DNA of 64,000 nucleotides, taken from assembly GCA_036785705.1 (NCBI GenBank), contig JAWUZG010000056.1:14578001-14642000 (forward strand), in the 5' to 3' direction. The number at the start of each line of letters is the position of its first letter. Position 1 is the first letter of the stretch. Source of the stretch: Acanthornis magna (Eukaryota; Chordata; Aves; Passeriformes; Acanthizidae). Positions 23,701 through 37,000 of the stretch are shown in pieces. The notes below the pieces were generated by a model. The model ran no database searches. It saw only the letters and a list, made by a program, of their open reading frames with translations, and was not told where the DNA came from. The position numbers and the translations under genes are program-made.

Positions 23701-25966
23701 TCTGTTTATGCAAACTAATTGCGTGATGTTTGCTAGCGTGAAAAATGGTCAGTCATTCTCACATTTGTGAAAAAGATTTATCAAGCCAGCACAGACCAAA
23801 CAGGTGCAGCTCAAGGCTGCCCTTTGCTTTCCACACCTGCAACAAAATAAACTTTGCTTCTCTGATGGGAAGTCCACATGGAAGTTTGACCACCGGGGCA
23901 CCAAAAATATAACCAACGTTTCAGCTCTGGAAGGCCACCCATTGACCATCACCTGGGGCCTCAGGGGGGCCTTGGCTGCACTCAGGTCTCCAAAGGTCAG
24001 CGTGTTAAGACACTGCATCAATGCCAGCAAAATTTTGGATACTGATCAAGGAAAGACAGATGTTGAAAATCTAAGAGAATTGCCTATACTGGTGTTCAGC
24101 CCTTTTCTTTCTTTCCTTGGACATGTCTCTGTTGCTTTTAATTAAGCTCTCAGATTCATAGCTTGGAGATCTTTAATAACTACAGAAAGTGCTTGCGAGG
24201 CAAATTTTTCACTCCTAAGAAGGATCCTTAGAATAAATGTTACCTTCTAATTTATAGGTAAACTTAACCCAGTTTTACCTTTACAGTAATATATTGCGTG
24301 GCCATTTGTGTGCAACAGACTGGTGACATGAAAGATTTTAACTTTTACTAAATGGTGAAAATGTTGGATCACACACCTCCAAGACACTGTAAGCATAGTG
24401 CCTGCTGATGAATTAATCTAATTAACAAAGGTGAAGGTTTATAATTGGGGTTAACTAGAATTTAACTGGTCATTGTTCATACCCCCCACTGCATTGTCCC
24501 CTAAGTAACTCACTCTGGTAGCCCTCCATGGTCCCTCGACCCCAGCATCAAGCTCAGGGATCAACCAGCTTCAAGGAAAAGTAGATACAATCATATTTCC
24601 AAGACTGTAATAACAGCAGAATTTAATGGTGTGATATTTTTATACTGTTTGGGAAAGAGACCCTATTTTTTCTTACTCATAAGCCCAGAGTATTTTTAAA
24701 TAGTTCAAGTCCCTGTAGTACTTCACAGTTTGCAGTGCAGTTTAAAAAGTAATACATCTTTTCTTAGATGTACCCCAGATTCTGCCTTTTAATAGACATG
24801 ATAATGAGATTCTGTGTCTTCATTTCCCAGTGTGCAGAAAGCTCAAATAAATCTTTGATTGTTCACAACCCTGGAGAAGGCTCCCAAGCCCAGGAATGTA
24901 ATGATGTTTCTCTAAACAATCATTGCTAATGAAATTTAAGTGTATTTAAAATATATAGATGCGTGTGTGTTTATATATTAGTAGTATCAAAATTGGGCTT
25001 TATTCATTTTGCTTTGTAAATCTGAATCTGATTGCAGTAAACTGAGCTCTCAAGAGATTCATTTTGAGGAGAAGGAATGTCCTGAGTTATTTCTATGACC
25101 TGCAAGACTCACATTGAGCTTCTGCCTTTGAGTGAACTCCCTCTAATAAGGAAATCAAGGGATGGTTGAAAGACCCATTCAGTGACTTCTTCATAAGATT
25201 AGGGACCATGTCCCCAGACCACTGCTGAAGGCATCACGCAGCTGACTGCAATCAAATTGCTGTAATAACTTGGAAAGAATAGGGTGTCCAAGTAACTTGA
25301 AGGAACAGTAAAGGGCAAAACAGGGGATGCTTCAGTGTGGAAACAGTGATATTTTTAACAATTTTTAATATCTGACCAGTACTCTAACACTTTTAGAAGG
25401 AGACTCAATCAAAAAAGCCCTTCCATGTCAGCATCCATTTTAAGGAGAATATATAAAATGATCCACAGACTGACACCTCTGTGTCCAGGCTACTGGCCAG
25501 TTCCTCTGCCAGAACACACATACCCAGACTTGTGCAGAGTCCCCTGCACTCATGACACTGCTCGTAGGAATTCCCTCACAGCAAAACCTTGGGAAAACCC
25601 AAACTGTAAATCATCAGCCCAGAGAAAAGAGTCCTAAGACAATACTGAGAAGACACTGCTCTCAAGACTAAGCTGTGGCAGCCAGGCTTGGCTTGGTGGC
25701 TTATTGTAAAATCCAGACTTGGCAAAGTTCAGTGAAATGTTAATATCAGCCAAAAGCGCGAATAAACCTGGGATTTGCTTTATGTGATCTGGACACCTCT
25801 AAACCTCTTTATCCAAAGACATTAAATACTGTGGTTTCCTTTGGGTGCTGTCAGACTCGTGGATAACTGAATTCCAAGATAAAACCCAAAAGGATCCAGT
25901 TTGTATGAAATTGAAGAGCCATCAGCTTTCACCTGTTGAGTCGTTGCTCTGCTTAGTTTGATGCAG

Positions 25967-26017
25967 AATACAATTATCAGAATACAATTATGCAGAATAC
26001 AATTGTTGAATACAATT
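25967..26017 (+). repeat. Four-copy AATACAATT tandem array
   Basis: AATACAATT occurs at 25967, 25981, 25996 and 26009, with steps of 14, 15 and 13 bases. The spacers are TAT-CAG and TATGCAG-like, so the whole unit is a decayed 13-15 base minisatellite. Confidence 0.85.
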
Positions 26018-27239
26018 ATCCATGTTCAACAAAGACATGCATATTATACTTTTCCTCAGGAAAAAAGCCAACAACTTAAACCCTGTGTGGTTAAATTTGT
26101 TTTAAAGGAACTTGAGTCCGAATGCATCCCTTCTTTTATTTCAGGCATCAAATTTATCAACATAACTTCCCATTTATTTCTATTCCTTTTATATTCATAT
26201 GTATACCAGCCATTTTTGTGATACAAATCATCATTCACTTTCATAGTTTTTACCAAAACATGATGGTCTTCAGAAACACTGAAGGAAAAGCATTTTGATT
26301 GTAATGCTCTCCATTTCATAAAAGAACCTGTTAGGGCTTTGGATATCACTGACTTCTAAAGGTTATAGCATAGAGAGGCTGACAGAAGAGAGAACCTCAC
26401 AAGGCCATATATAGGATAGAAATCTCTCTCCTAAACAGAAGATTAGGAGTGTGAAGGGTAGGAGAAAAAATGATAGGAGAGCTGCCACAGCCTTCCCTTC
26501 CCCTGAGATTTATGCAAATCCCACAAAGCACCCACCTGGGACACTCTACCTGCTCTTGGATGCTAAGGGGATTTCTGGTGGAGATTAGTAGCCTAAAATA
26601 ATTAATTAGCCTCACTGCCATTCAGATTTCACCTTCCCCCTCCCCTTTTCCACTTTGACCATAATCTTTAAAAATCTTACCAACAAACATCTCCCTGATT
26701 GGGAAAGAATTCCCTCTGCCCTGGAGAAGAAGAAGAGAAAAAAGAAAATTTAAAAAAAAAAAAGAAATAATAAATGCGCTGAAAGCCATTTAATTATTAG
26801 AATGGTGCTGGATAATCAGGAGAGCTGTGGCTGACTCTTGTTTACAAAGCCAAGATGACCTGAGAGCCTCAAATTCAGATAGTCCACAGTTAAGAGCTGG
26901 ACCTGTCTGGCAAACAGCTGCAACTCCTTTTTAATTAACAGCATATTCCTGGCTCAGTTCAGCCTGTATGGATGGAAAGGTGTTTCCCAAGGAAATCGGG
27001 ATAAGGACAGCATAGGGAAAAAGGGGTGGGGAAAAAAAAGTCCGGGGGAGGCAAAAGGTGAGTTCAGGAGGGCAATGAGGTGGGGGTTAACAACGCTGCT
27101 GAAGATCAAGGGCTGAAGTGCTGAGATGCTGCCAGACTTGAAAACTTTAATTTACTGTCACTGTTAGCCCCCTTTGAGGTTTATGGTGGTATTTATACAC
27201 ACAGCATCAATCACATGAAACAAGGAGGGGATTTATAGT

Positions 27240-27360
27240 TTGTTTTAAAGACTGTAAATGCAATGTAATGCAAATAGCATGCCTCATGGGCATTTACATT
27301 TAATGGGAAAATTACAGATGCAAAAGATTGGTAGAACAAATTTTAAATTGACTTTATTAC
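27240..27360. promoter_or_regulatory. Candidate regulatory segment with POU octamer
   Basis: A perfect POU octamer ATGCAAAT lies at 27268-27275, preceded by a near-copy (AAATGCAATGTA) and followed by GGGCATTTAC, so three related ATGCAAA/TTTGCAT-like half sites sit within 50 bases. The region is AT-rich but not low-complexity. This is the look of conserved enhancer DNA, but conservation cannot be tested from one sequence and motif matches occur by chance in AT-rich DNA. Low confidence. Confidence 0.25.
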
Positions 27361-30300
27361 ATCTAGTGCTTTTCAGAGAATACTATTAAAAAAAAGCGAG
27401 GAGATATGGTAATGGAGTTCTACAGTGTAGCTTGACAGCTTAAATTCCACTTAACTGACTTTGCTTGCATCTTTCTGTTTACATTACTTCTTCCAATAAG
27501 TTTGGTTGGCAAAATCTCTGGATCATAAACTGATTAGAAGCTTTGATTCTGTTTTGCTTCCTTTTTGGGGTTGGAATATTTAATGTTTAAAGCTGATTGT
27601 ATCTTGATAACTGTTTTTAACTAAGGTTCATCATCAGAATTGCTTCATCTAGACACAGTCAGGAACAGCTCTTTGAATCTATTATCGCCTTAATATGTGA
27701 CCATACATTAATTCTCCTTAATTTGTATAATCTCCCCCATATCTCTATAGATAAAATAGAGAAAGATGGCTGCATTACTGTGCTCACTGACGGAGTGAAC
27801 ATTCAGAACTAATCGCAGCTACTTGTGGAAAGCCCATTCTTTCCCAAAACAGGTTCATTTCCCTGTATTCCCGTGTGGCTCTCTGAGCACTTCTGGAATG
27901 AGGATTGTTTGCTGGAGGGGTTGAAGGTTGTTATCATCTGCTGCTGACTTATGGTAGATCCATCTGAAAGGTGTTGGTGGGCCTCAGACTCACCTTCAGC
28001 AGACCAGATGAAGCCCTGGTTGAAACAGGTGCAGCTCTACTTGCTTCAGGGGAGCTGTGCCCTGTTACATGAGGGCTGATTTGTTTCTAACACCCTATAA
28101 TAATTGCTGGAATCCCCTCCCATACAAGCCTCAAATAATCAAAATAGTTTAAGGGAGTTTTTTTAAGCCCATTTCTATTGAGCAAAGATTGAAGTACACA
28201 TGTTGGGCTTCAGTCTGTTTTAAAGCCACCAGCACAGCAAGCACACGCTCTGTGTGCTGAGATCTGCATCTATCTGGCAGGAGCCTTTCCCCCTTTTTTT
28301 CTTCAGATTTCCAGATCTATACTATCATCACAACGTGCTTGAAACATCTTTCTAGCTCTGCTCATTGCTCTGCATTTTAGTCATAGTATAAGTGAGTGAT
28401 GTCCTGACCTTTGTGGGACATAAAGCACCAATGTGGTCAAAGATTACTAGATCTTAGCCTGTTAGGACTATGTCTTTCCAAGACTTCAATTCTCTCTGAA
28501 AAGCCATCCTCCTTTTTGCTTCCATTCATCATGACACAGACACCTTTTTAACTTGCTCTCACCAAAAATCCACGAAGGAGATGGTTTGCTATTCATTAGT
28601 GATTCAGCAAAGTCTACTGAGTTCATCATACAAATATCCCTCCAGAACTTTGTGCAGTGTCCCTGTTTGCTGTAGGTCTCCCTTTCATCTATCAGGATCC
28701 ACCTTGTGAGTAGACTAATTACAAACTCTGTGGCATCTCGGTGCATTTATTAGCGTGGAGCTGAGTCAGCCCCGTGTTTATTCTTCACCCCGTCCTGAAA
28801 GATACATTCTCCAGGTGTCGTCACCCATAACAAATACATAATGGCAGAGAGCAGCCTGTATTAACATTTGAGCTAATACAAACACGCGCTGTTTAAGCAA
28901 TTCACCTGAGATTGAGTGCCTCGCTGCTGTGACTTTTGTTTAGGGTTGTAAGCCCATGTGATGACATTCTCTTGTGCAGAAGAAGTGCGTTAGCACCACG
29001 CTTGGCAATGTCACGATGATGAGGAAACCATAGACTCAGGAAGCAGGAGCAGAAGGGAAACAAACTTTCACGCTCAGGAATCACTAATGAAGTAAACACA
29101 CTTCAGCGCTGACAGGTAACTCGCAAAGCCACCCACCAGTCCTGCTCCAAACTGAACCAACAGATAACAAAAAAGTGAACCTATGTGTAAGCAAAATTTA
29201 GAATGCCTCTAAAGTTAGGTTATGCTGTGATAGCCGAGTAAATAATGACCAAGCAGACACAACAGCTTCTAAATAAAATAGGAAAAGGTCTCTTTTCCTC
29301 CTGTGCAGAAGGCTGTGCTTCCATTTTATATCTGTTTCTGATGATCCATAAAGAAACTAAATTTACTGCAAGGGTGAACGTCATAATGCAGAATCCTAAT
29401 CCTACAATACTGCTGAATGTTGTTACCTTTCCTTTGGGCACTGTAAGTATCACTGTTTTCAATAAACTACTCAACAATTTTAAGTGTACTTGGAAGAATT
29501 TGGAGTGTTGAAATATATTGTGGTTCTTGGGAACACACACACATGTCCATGTAACGATGGGTAAATCCGTGTGTTCATGTGTGATTAGTTATCAGACTTG
29601 CACAAAACTAGTGCATTGTTTCTTCTTGGGAAAGGCTATCTAGATCATGCACAAATCACAATATTTGGATCAGTTTCACAACCCACAAATGACATGTTTC
29701 TACCAAATTTATGGAAATGACAAATTAAATCCCCCCAGACCCAAACCGTCTTTCAATGAGAATTAACATTTCTTCTGAAGCTAAAAAATTACACTGAGAA
29801 AATTTGTACCAGGATGGAACAAAATAATAAAATATTAAACCCCTTAAATTCCAAGTAATTTTATCTTTCTTGGTGAACTTTTTCCACATCTCCAGAAACA
29901 AACACTATTCAGAGTTTAGCCCAAGCTTCTGAAAGACACCAATTGCACTGCAGAACTCTAGGACTGCCATATGAATTTAAAGACAAATAGCACATACCAG
30001 CTGCCAGTTACTGCATAGTAGGATATTCCCTCACCTTCTGTTTTAGTTTTATGAAAGATTGTTTTCTTTTAAAATGGCAGGTCCCCTCCATTCCTTCTCC
30101 TCTGCTCACAGTGAGACATGTCATCTGATACTAATTTGTACTTGCTTTGTGTTTTGACTTAATTTGATTAATAACTATATCCTTTAATGGCAGTGTGACT
30201 TAACAATATGCTATTATGTTGGTGCACTGCACTCCGGCATCGAGGAGCAATTCGTCTGCATCACAGCAACGTTTTGAAACTAATTCAAAGAGGCATTATT

Positions 30301-30486
30301 CTGTACCTCTTTACCACAGGGTAGAGGTCTGCTCTTCTACTGGAATTGCCAGCTTAGAGCTGGAGGCCAAATCTGTGTTGAATTTGTCCAAAGACTTTTC
30401 TTAGCACTCACATTCCAGCCTGAATATCTATGGAATTGTTTTACTGCTTTTTTTCACCCTCATATTATTGATTGTGCCTTGTGTTC

Positions 30487-30503
30487 TTTTTTTTTTTTTT
30501 TTT
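30487..30503 (+). repeat. T17 homopolymer
   Basis: Seventeen consecutive T. No associated element is visible. Confidence 0.9.
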
Positions 30504-30627
30504 AAGTTCCCTTATGGATTCATATTTTAGATATTTTAAAGAGTTTAACTAGTACCATACTTCAGGCAAGGACAAAAATGTATCAGAATTGGAAGACTTC
30601 ATCAAAGAGTTTACAAACACACACTCG

Positions 30628-30720
30628 AAAAAAAAAACACCAAAAAAAACCGAACAAAAAAAAACCCCTATGGAAGAAAAAGAGAAAGGAAAGAAAAAGA
30701 GAACCAAGCAAGCAGGAAAG
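30628..30720 (+). repeat. A-rich, then purine-rich low-complexity tract
   Basis: A-runs broken by C (AAAACACC, AAAACCG, AAAACCCC) change into A/G sequence near 30672. The Lys-rich 83-codon open frame at 30578-30829 is a result of this composition. Confidence 0.8.
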
Positions 30721-31028
30721 AATTTATCATATCACACCCAAAATTAAAAGTTTAACTGAACTTTATGGTGTTTTAAGAAATAACACATGTTTTCTGTTGT
30801 ATGGGATGAAACTAGTAAATAAGGTTTAGCTTGCCTGCAGGGACATAGGGAAATCCAGTGAATTCCCAGCAGCTCCAGATAAATTCAGGAGAAGGCACAA
30901 TTGCACATAACCAATGTATTTTATCATCATCAACACCAAAGAAGAATCTCATAGAAAAGAGAGAGCTAAAGCTTTGTCTATGGCAGTGGTAGGGTCTTCC
31001 TGCTTATTGTTGTAAAGACTGGTGAGTT

Positions 31029-31086
31029 GGGAGGGGGAAAAAAAAAGAAAAAAAGAGAAAAAAAAGAAAGAAAAAAAAAGGAGAGG
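31029..31086 (+). repeat. 58-bp uninterrupted purine tract
   Basis: Every base from 31029 to 31086 is A or G, mostly A with scattered G. Such tracts can form triplex DNA under torsion. The Lys-rich frames across it (31022-31258, 31027-31218) are artefacts of the tract. Confidence 0.85.
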
Positions 31087-34000
31087 TTTCTTGAAAGATT
31101 TCAGGTCTATGGGAATGGGGCAACTCAAAACATGTCAGAGAAGACAACATTTGGGAGAAAGAGGAGCAGAGTCAGGACAGAAAGAGGATGTGTCAGAGCT
31201 GAATTTCCCTATTGCTGACCTAGTCAGAAAATGCTGTTCAGAATTATTTCTTCTGTAAAAGAGAGATTTAAATGAATGCCCATGGTACCACAGAGCAAAC
31301 CTGTCTGAGTATTGTAAATTAAACACTTTAAAAAAAAAATTTAAAAACATGATTTAAAAAAAAAATATTTAAAAGTCAATTGCCTTTACAGTGGAAACAA
31401 TGGCACTAAAGTTTATACACGATGGTTTCCTTTGTATCAGAACAATGCTTGCCACATGCCAAAACATAAACCAGATTGCATAATATGCAGGTTTTTCATA
31501 ATTTCCCCAGATTAGGTTTTTATTAATGCCTGTCAACAGCAAATGACAGGCATGTGTTGCATTAACAGCTGCTCTAAGCCATGCCAGTGCTGACTTCTCT
31601 GCAAATCTCAAGCCTGGAGGAAGCTTAAAAGCCCATTGATTGAAGAGGAATCAACCGTATTTGCATTAAATATCTGAGGTTTTTACCTTCTCTTTTTTTA
31701 ACTAACTATTAGTTTCTTTTACATTTTCACTAATAATACTCAATAATCACAGGGTTATTAACAATCACCTGGAATGAACAGATCTGATTAACTTCTCCAA
31801 TGTGTTTAAGCCACTTTTGGTTATTTTTAAACCTCCTGACTTAAATCATCTTGAAAAATTATTTTCTTTCTTATTTCTCTGTGTGACTAGTAGAAAAAAA
31901 CTCCCTCTCTCCAAGCCTTCAGCCTCTACCCATCCTGTTCATGAATATCTGTAAAATACACTCATAATAAAGCAAAAAGGCAGAAAGAAAATAGATTCCA
32001 TATCAGTAACTTGTACGAGCTAGACCTGAGACGTGTGTGCTGTCCAGTACTAAAGTCTACACAGGCATATATTTTATAGATTGGAAAAAAACACAAAGTT
32101 TTTAATGTTTCTATTTCTGGAACAACAGGAACAAACATGATTTACAGACCCTTGAAAGAAAATCATGACCAAAATTTTTAAATGGGAAGTGACATGTAAA
32201 ACACTAGGGTCTAATTGGTGAAATAAGGGCTCAGAATTGTTTTTCCTATAAGATAACATTGCTACTGTATAATAAAAATTATGTAAAAGTTTGCAAAATT
32301 CTTAAATTAAAAATGGACACATTGTGTCCTCACATGCTTTTTGTTTCACATCACCAGATAACCACTCAAATCTCTAAAATCTGACCATTTATCAGAACAA
32401 AATGAATTAATTCAAAAAAATAGTAGGAGGAATATCTGGGGTTTAGAAGAACATCATGAACGTTGATAACATGGTATTCAGGGAATTTATTAGCAAGGTC
32501 TACAGCTGTTGGCTTGCTATTCAGCTGAGCTGTGTATCGCTCATATACATTTCATGGCAGGAGCATTTCATTTTGATGAGTGGAAAGTCCATGAGAGCTT
32601 GGCCCAGACTGCAAAAATGCAAAATAGAACTCCTCTGTGTTGGGCTGCATATTTCTGGATTCAAATAAATTAACATTGCTGACACAAATCCAGGTTTTCT
32701 GTGAATGTCCATCAACCTCAGACGAATTTCATCCAAGGACAAGAAGGCAAAAATATATGTGTCAGATTTAGGAAAGAGCCATTATTAGTGCATTTGCCAC
32801 TTTTTGCCTGGTAGAATACATTTAACAAAAGAAAAGAATTTTTACTTCCATTCTGGCAAAACTGAAAACAAAGTCAATATTCTGACTGGCTTTGATATGA
32901 GTAAGAGGTGTATTTCTGCGATTTTAAGTTTTTAAGGTTATTTTCTTTTAGCACTTTCTCTCTGACTGTGGAGCCAGCCGAGCACTTCTCCCCAGCTCTG
33001 CCCATCATAGATGCTTGGTACTCCCTCCAGCACAGCTCCTGTGGGCAAAGGAGCAGACCTGGGCCATGTACACTTAAAACATGGGTTAAGATTCCAAAAA
33101 TAGTTGATCCTGTTCCCTCTGAATCAGAGCACTCCAATACAGGACAACGGTCCCTACATATATTTGAGTTCATAGACTCAGAAAGGTGGCACAATCACCA
33201 TCAACAACAGAAAAACTCCAGTGCGCAGGAAAGCCATTTCCATTTTTTGTTCAGGGGAAAATTCTTGGACCTACAACAGGCAATAATTGATGGGATGGGA
33301 AATTTCCTAAAAAGCCCACTTTTGCCTGTTTTACCTTGTGTACAATGTCAGCTATTTTATTGCCATTGAAAAATTAATCCAGCTGCCCAAGTGAGTTGCC
33401 ATTTTGCCTCATGCAATCAAGGCCTACACATTTTTTATTGTGTTCCATGACTCACGCTGGGGGGAGAGAACTTTCCAAAAGAAAAGCTGACATCTCACTT
33501 GGGAAAAGACTGAGTAAATAGATACGATGTGAACGGTGCCTGAAGGTCAGCAAACAGGCTCCTGAATTAACGGCAGATGCAAATTCCAACCTCAAAGTCT
33601 CCCTCTGACTCCCATCCCAATTAAAATGGCCAAGCGGATTCACCAGCCCATACCCATCCCTGCCGCAAACAGAACATCTCTTAATACAGACCCACTGCCT
33701 TAGAGATGTGCCCAGGTGATGAGCTGGGCATTTTTTTTACCCTAGAATGGGAACCATCCACCAGACTGACACTGTGGGAATCCAGTTCTGGGATATTAGG
33801 ATTCCAGTATAAGATATTAAGACCTTTGTGTTGGCAGGTGGTGTGCCAGTGGTTGCTACTGCAAGTGGAAGGTTGTTGGGCCATTATTAAGAAATAGTGA
33901 CCTGCATTTCAAACAAACCCAACTAATCAGTGGCTAAGATTTTGCACCAGCTGTTTAATAATAGTTTGTGTAATAAAATATTCATATTATCATATATTTT

Positions 34001-37000
34001 CCATCTTAGAGGATGATCAGAATGTCATTTTAATATTTTCCCCCTACTAAAATAAAATTTTAATTAAGGCTAAAGATATATTGCCTACGGAAAGCTAAAC
34101 TGTTTAAAATTATTAACTGCTTGAATACTTGTTGCTATACTACAAGCTGCCATAAAAGAAAAGAAATTAAGTACATGGGGGATTAACGCAATTTTGAAAG
34201 CTGCGTTCCCCTCCCTCCTCCTTTTAGATACGCCTAACTGAGCCATAACTATTTTTCTCCACTCAGCCAGACTCCAGCTTTGTGGCTTTTTTAATAACCT
34301 GGCTTTTCAAGCTTGTGCCCCCGAGAGCCTTTTCATTTCTGCCGCACTACCTACAAGCAAATTTCTTCCAGTTGCTCAACAGCCTAATGCCTCCCTTTCT
34401 TCGTTGTTGAAGCATTTCATTGCAGTTTCATTGACGGGGAGGTGTTCTGTTACAGTGGAATCAATAGCTCAGGGCTTCCCAGCACACCGATTAGCTTGTC
34501 AGTCAGAGCCTGGGGGAGGTAGTGTAAATCCCAGAATACCAGGGGCCACCAGTTTGAAAAGTAAGGAATGCAAGGAGCCCGCATGGGTTTTTCTACCACC
34601 TGTTGCTCTGCAACATGTGCAAAGTGTATTAACTTCTTTGCTGCTACATGCCTTAAAGGTCAACTGTGATAGAAGCTTTAAGCTTTTGGAATATTTTAAT
34701 TCATTACAGGAATCAACTTTTACTGATTTGCAACAAAGAGTGCCTTACAAAAGGCGTGTTTTTTCGGTGGTTGGGCTTTTTGTTGGGGCTTTTCGGTAGG
34801 TTTGCGTTTGGCAACATGTTGGTTCCTCTTTCAGCTTTTTTTTTTTTTTCTCTTTTTAAATCAGTGCTTCATCTGCTTCTTAATTGTGTACGAATAGAAA
34901 CCAGTTTCTAGCACAAATGTGGTTCCTCCCTGCGCCCTCCCTTCCACCACAACAATAGTATCAGTTTAGATGATCCAGACAAGGGGATATTTCTTCTTTC
35001 ACCAGTTTAGATCTGAGGAGGACAGAATTATGAAATACGAAGTTGGAAAACTGCTGTACTCATGCACTCAGTGGGGGATATGTCCCCCATGCCTGGGGGG
35101 CAGCAGAGCGGGGCCAGCTCCTTCCAGCCCTTTCAGGGACTTCTGGTATTGACCAGAAAAAAATACAGAAGCTCAAAATTGCTTTTAACTGAACATTGAA
35201 AGGGCCATCAAGCCACTTGAAGCTTACCCCCCTTCACCTTCCCCTTTTGGATGCTTCTGCTGGATAGAATCACCTCCTAATCACTGGCCAAGGTAATACA
35301 GAGGAATATTCTTGACATCTGTGGTCTGAAGTGGTGAGTGAGCAATGTGTCCCTGGATCAGCCTCGAGGTCATTAAATGCTGTCTCTAAGAAGTGCTCAA
35401 ATTCTAAGAAAATATATGTAACCAAAACTCCTCCGAAGACAGCCATTAAAAACAGAGGCTCAGGGCCTGTGAGCCAACCTAAGGAAACCTTATTACAGAC
35501 ATTTATTATCCAAAAACCACGTCACACACGACCACAAAAGGAAATTCTGTGCTTAGATCATAAAAGTCTGTGCTTTGGAAAGGTTTTGCTGTCACCACAT
35601 TTGGGTTTGCTCACAAAACCTCTACAAACTCACCACAAACCACAAAGTAAACCTGCACGGTGCAAATTGTGCTTATTAACATAATTCTACAAAATTAACT
35701 CAATAGAGCTTTTTTTATTAATTTTGTTTTAAAAGCATGGCACTTGGATTTTCTAACTAATAGCATAAACAACAGCTGGAAGCTCTGGGCTGTCCAAGTG
35801 GATTTCAAAGTTTGGATTGAAAATATTAATCTTTTCAATAGAGATTAATCTTAGATTCATGTCTTTCCAAATGTGAGGAATAAAAAAAGTTTACATTAAT
35901 TTAAGGACTCTTAGTGAAATGCCCTGTGCTTTAGAGGGAAGAAGGAATCCAAGCTGTTCTTCTAACTTTTTCCCTTTCACCACTAATTGCAAAACTGCTT
36001 TAATTTTAAAATATAAATATGCCCTTGATCTTTTAATTGTTTTACTTCAGATATTTAGTTGTTTAAACACATCAATTTTTTTTGATACTGTAGACCATAT
36101 ATCTTTCCTATCACCTGGCGATTAATAATGCTGGGAATGTCCATACCAGATCTCTCCTCTTTATTTTTTTTCCCTCTTCCCCTCCACCCACTACTAGTCA
36201 TGCTGTTAATTCAGCAAAATTAGTAGTCTTGTGTTGTCAGAACAAATCACTCCCACTCAGTTATGAATGTGGTTACTCAGCAAGACTGCATGTTGAGAAT
36301 TTAGGGGATGTTTTTTCTCTGTGTTTCCATCTTTCACTTCTTTTCCTCCCCCTGCATGCATTGTAGTTGTGAACATCTGATACGGGTAAAATTGCACTGG
36401 GTGATTACTTAAATTCAACCTTTGACTGCAGAAAAATACTCTGTGTCTTGACACTTCACCAAAAACCCTCCCCACGCTGAATCAAAGCTCCTGCAATAAA
36501 AGCTTGCTATCATATATCATTTCCCCCATTTTAACCAGTGAGTGTAATTAATTATTTCTTTACCTTGCACCTTATAGACAGTTACCTCAGGCATCTGAAA
36601 AACAGGTCTGCTACTTGTAACCACTTGAAGCTTCTGTCATCAGAAGGGGATTACCCTTATTGCTTATTGCACACACGCGCACACGGCGACACACAGACAT
36701 TATATTCCAAAAAGGAATGCGAGACCGCCCAGCCACGAGCTATCAACGCCAGGCTGGGCCTGGGGAGCAGCAAACCCGCAGGCGAGGCAGGACCCATCCA
36801 GCACAGCGTGGCCTGAGCTTTGCACTGACCAGCAGTCTTGCCAGGCAGAGATCAGGTTTCAGTGCAATTAAAGGTCTCTTGTTAGCTGTAGGCTGGAAAA
36901 GATGGAACTACGCACAGTGAGTAGGTATATGTGTATGTTCACTGCCGTGCTGTTAATGCCCCAGGTTTAAAAAGAGTGAATAGACCAGTAAACACTTTCA

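Larger units (their letters stand above)
21711..30486. other. Non-coding sequence, no gene seen
   Basis: Mostly unique sequence, with AT-rich runs at 23.46-23.52 kb and 24.95 kb. 26.75-26.95 kb contains several TTTAATTA/TTAATTAA homeodomain-type cores around complex sequence. The 106-codon minus-strand frame at 29220-29540 is hydrophobic, as T-rich strands tend to encode. No exon structure is recognised. Confidence 0.55.

Noticed and set aside
29220..29540. Hydrophobic 106-codon minus-strand frame resembling membrane segments
   Set aside because: T-rich strands encode Phe, Leu, Ile and Val by default; no family match and an overlapping frame on the other strand.
32908..33369. 153-codon frame, plus strand
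   Set aside because: No domain, and a 106-codon frame overlaps it on the other strand.
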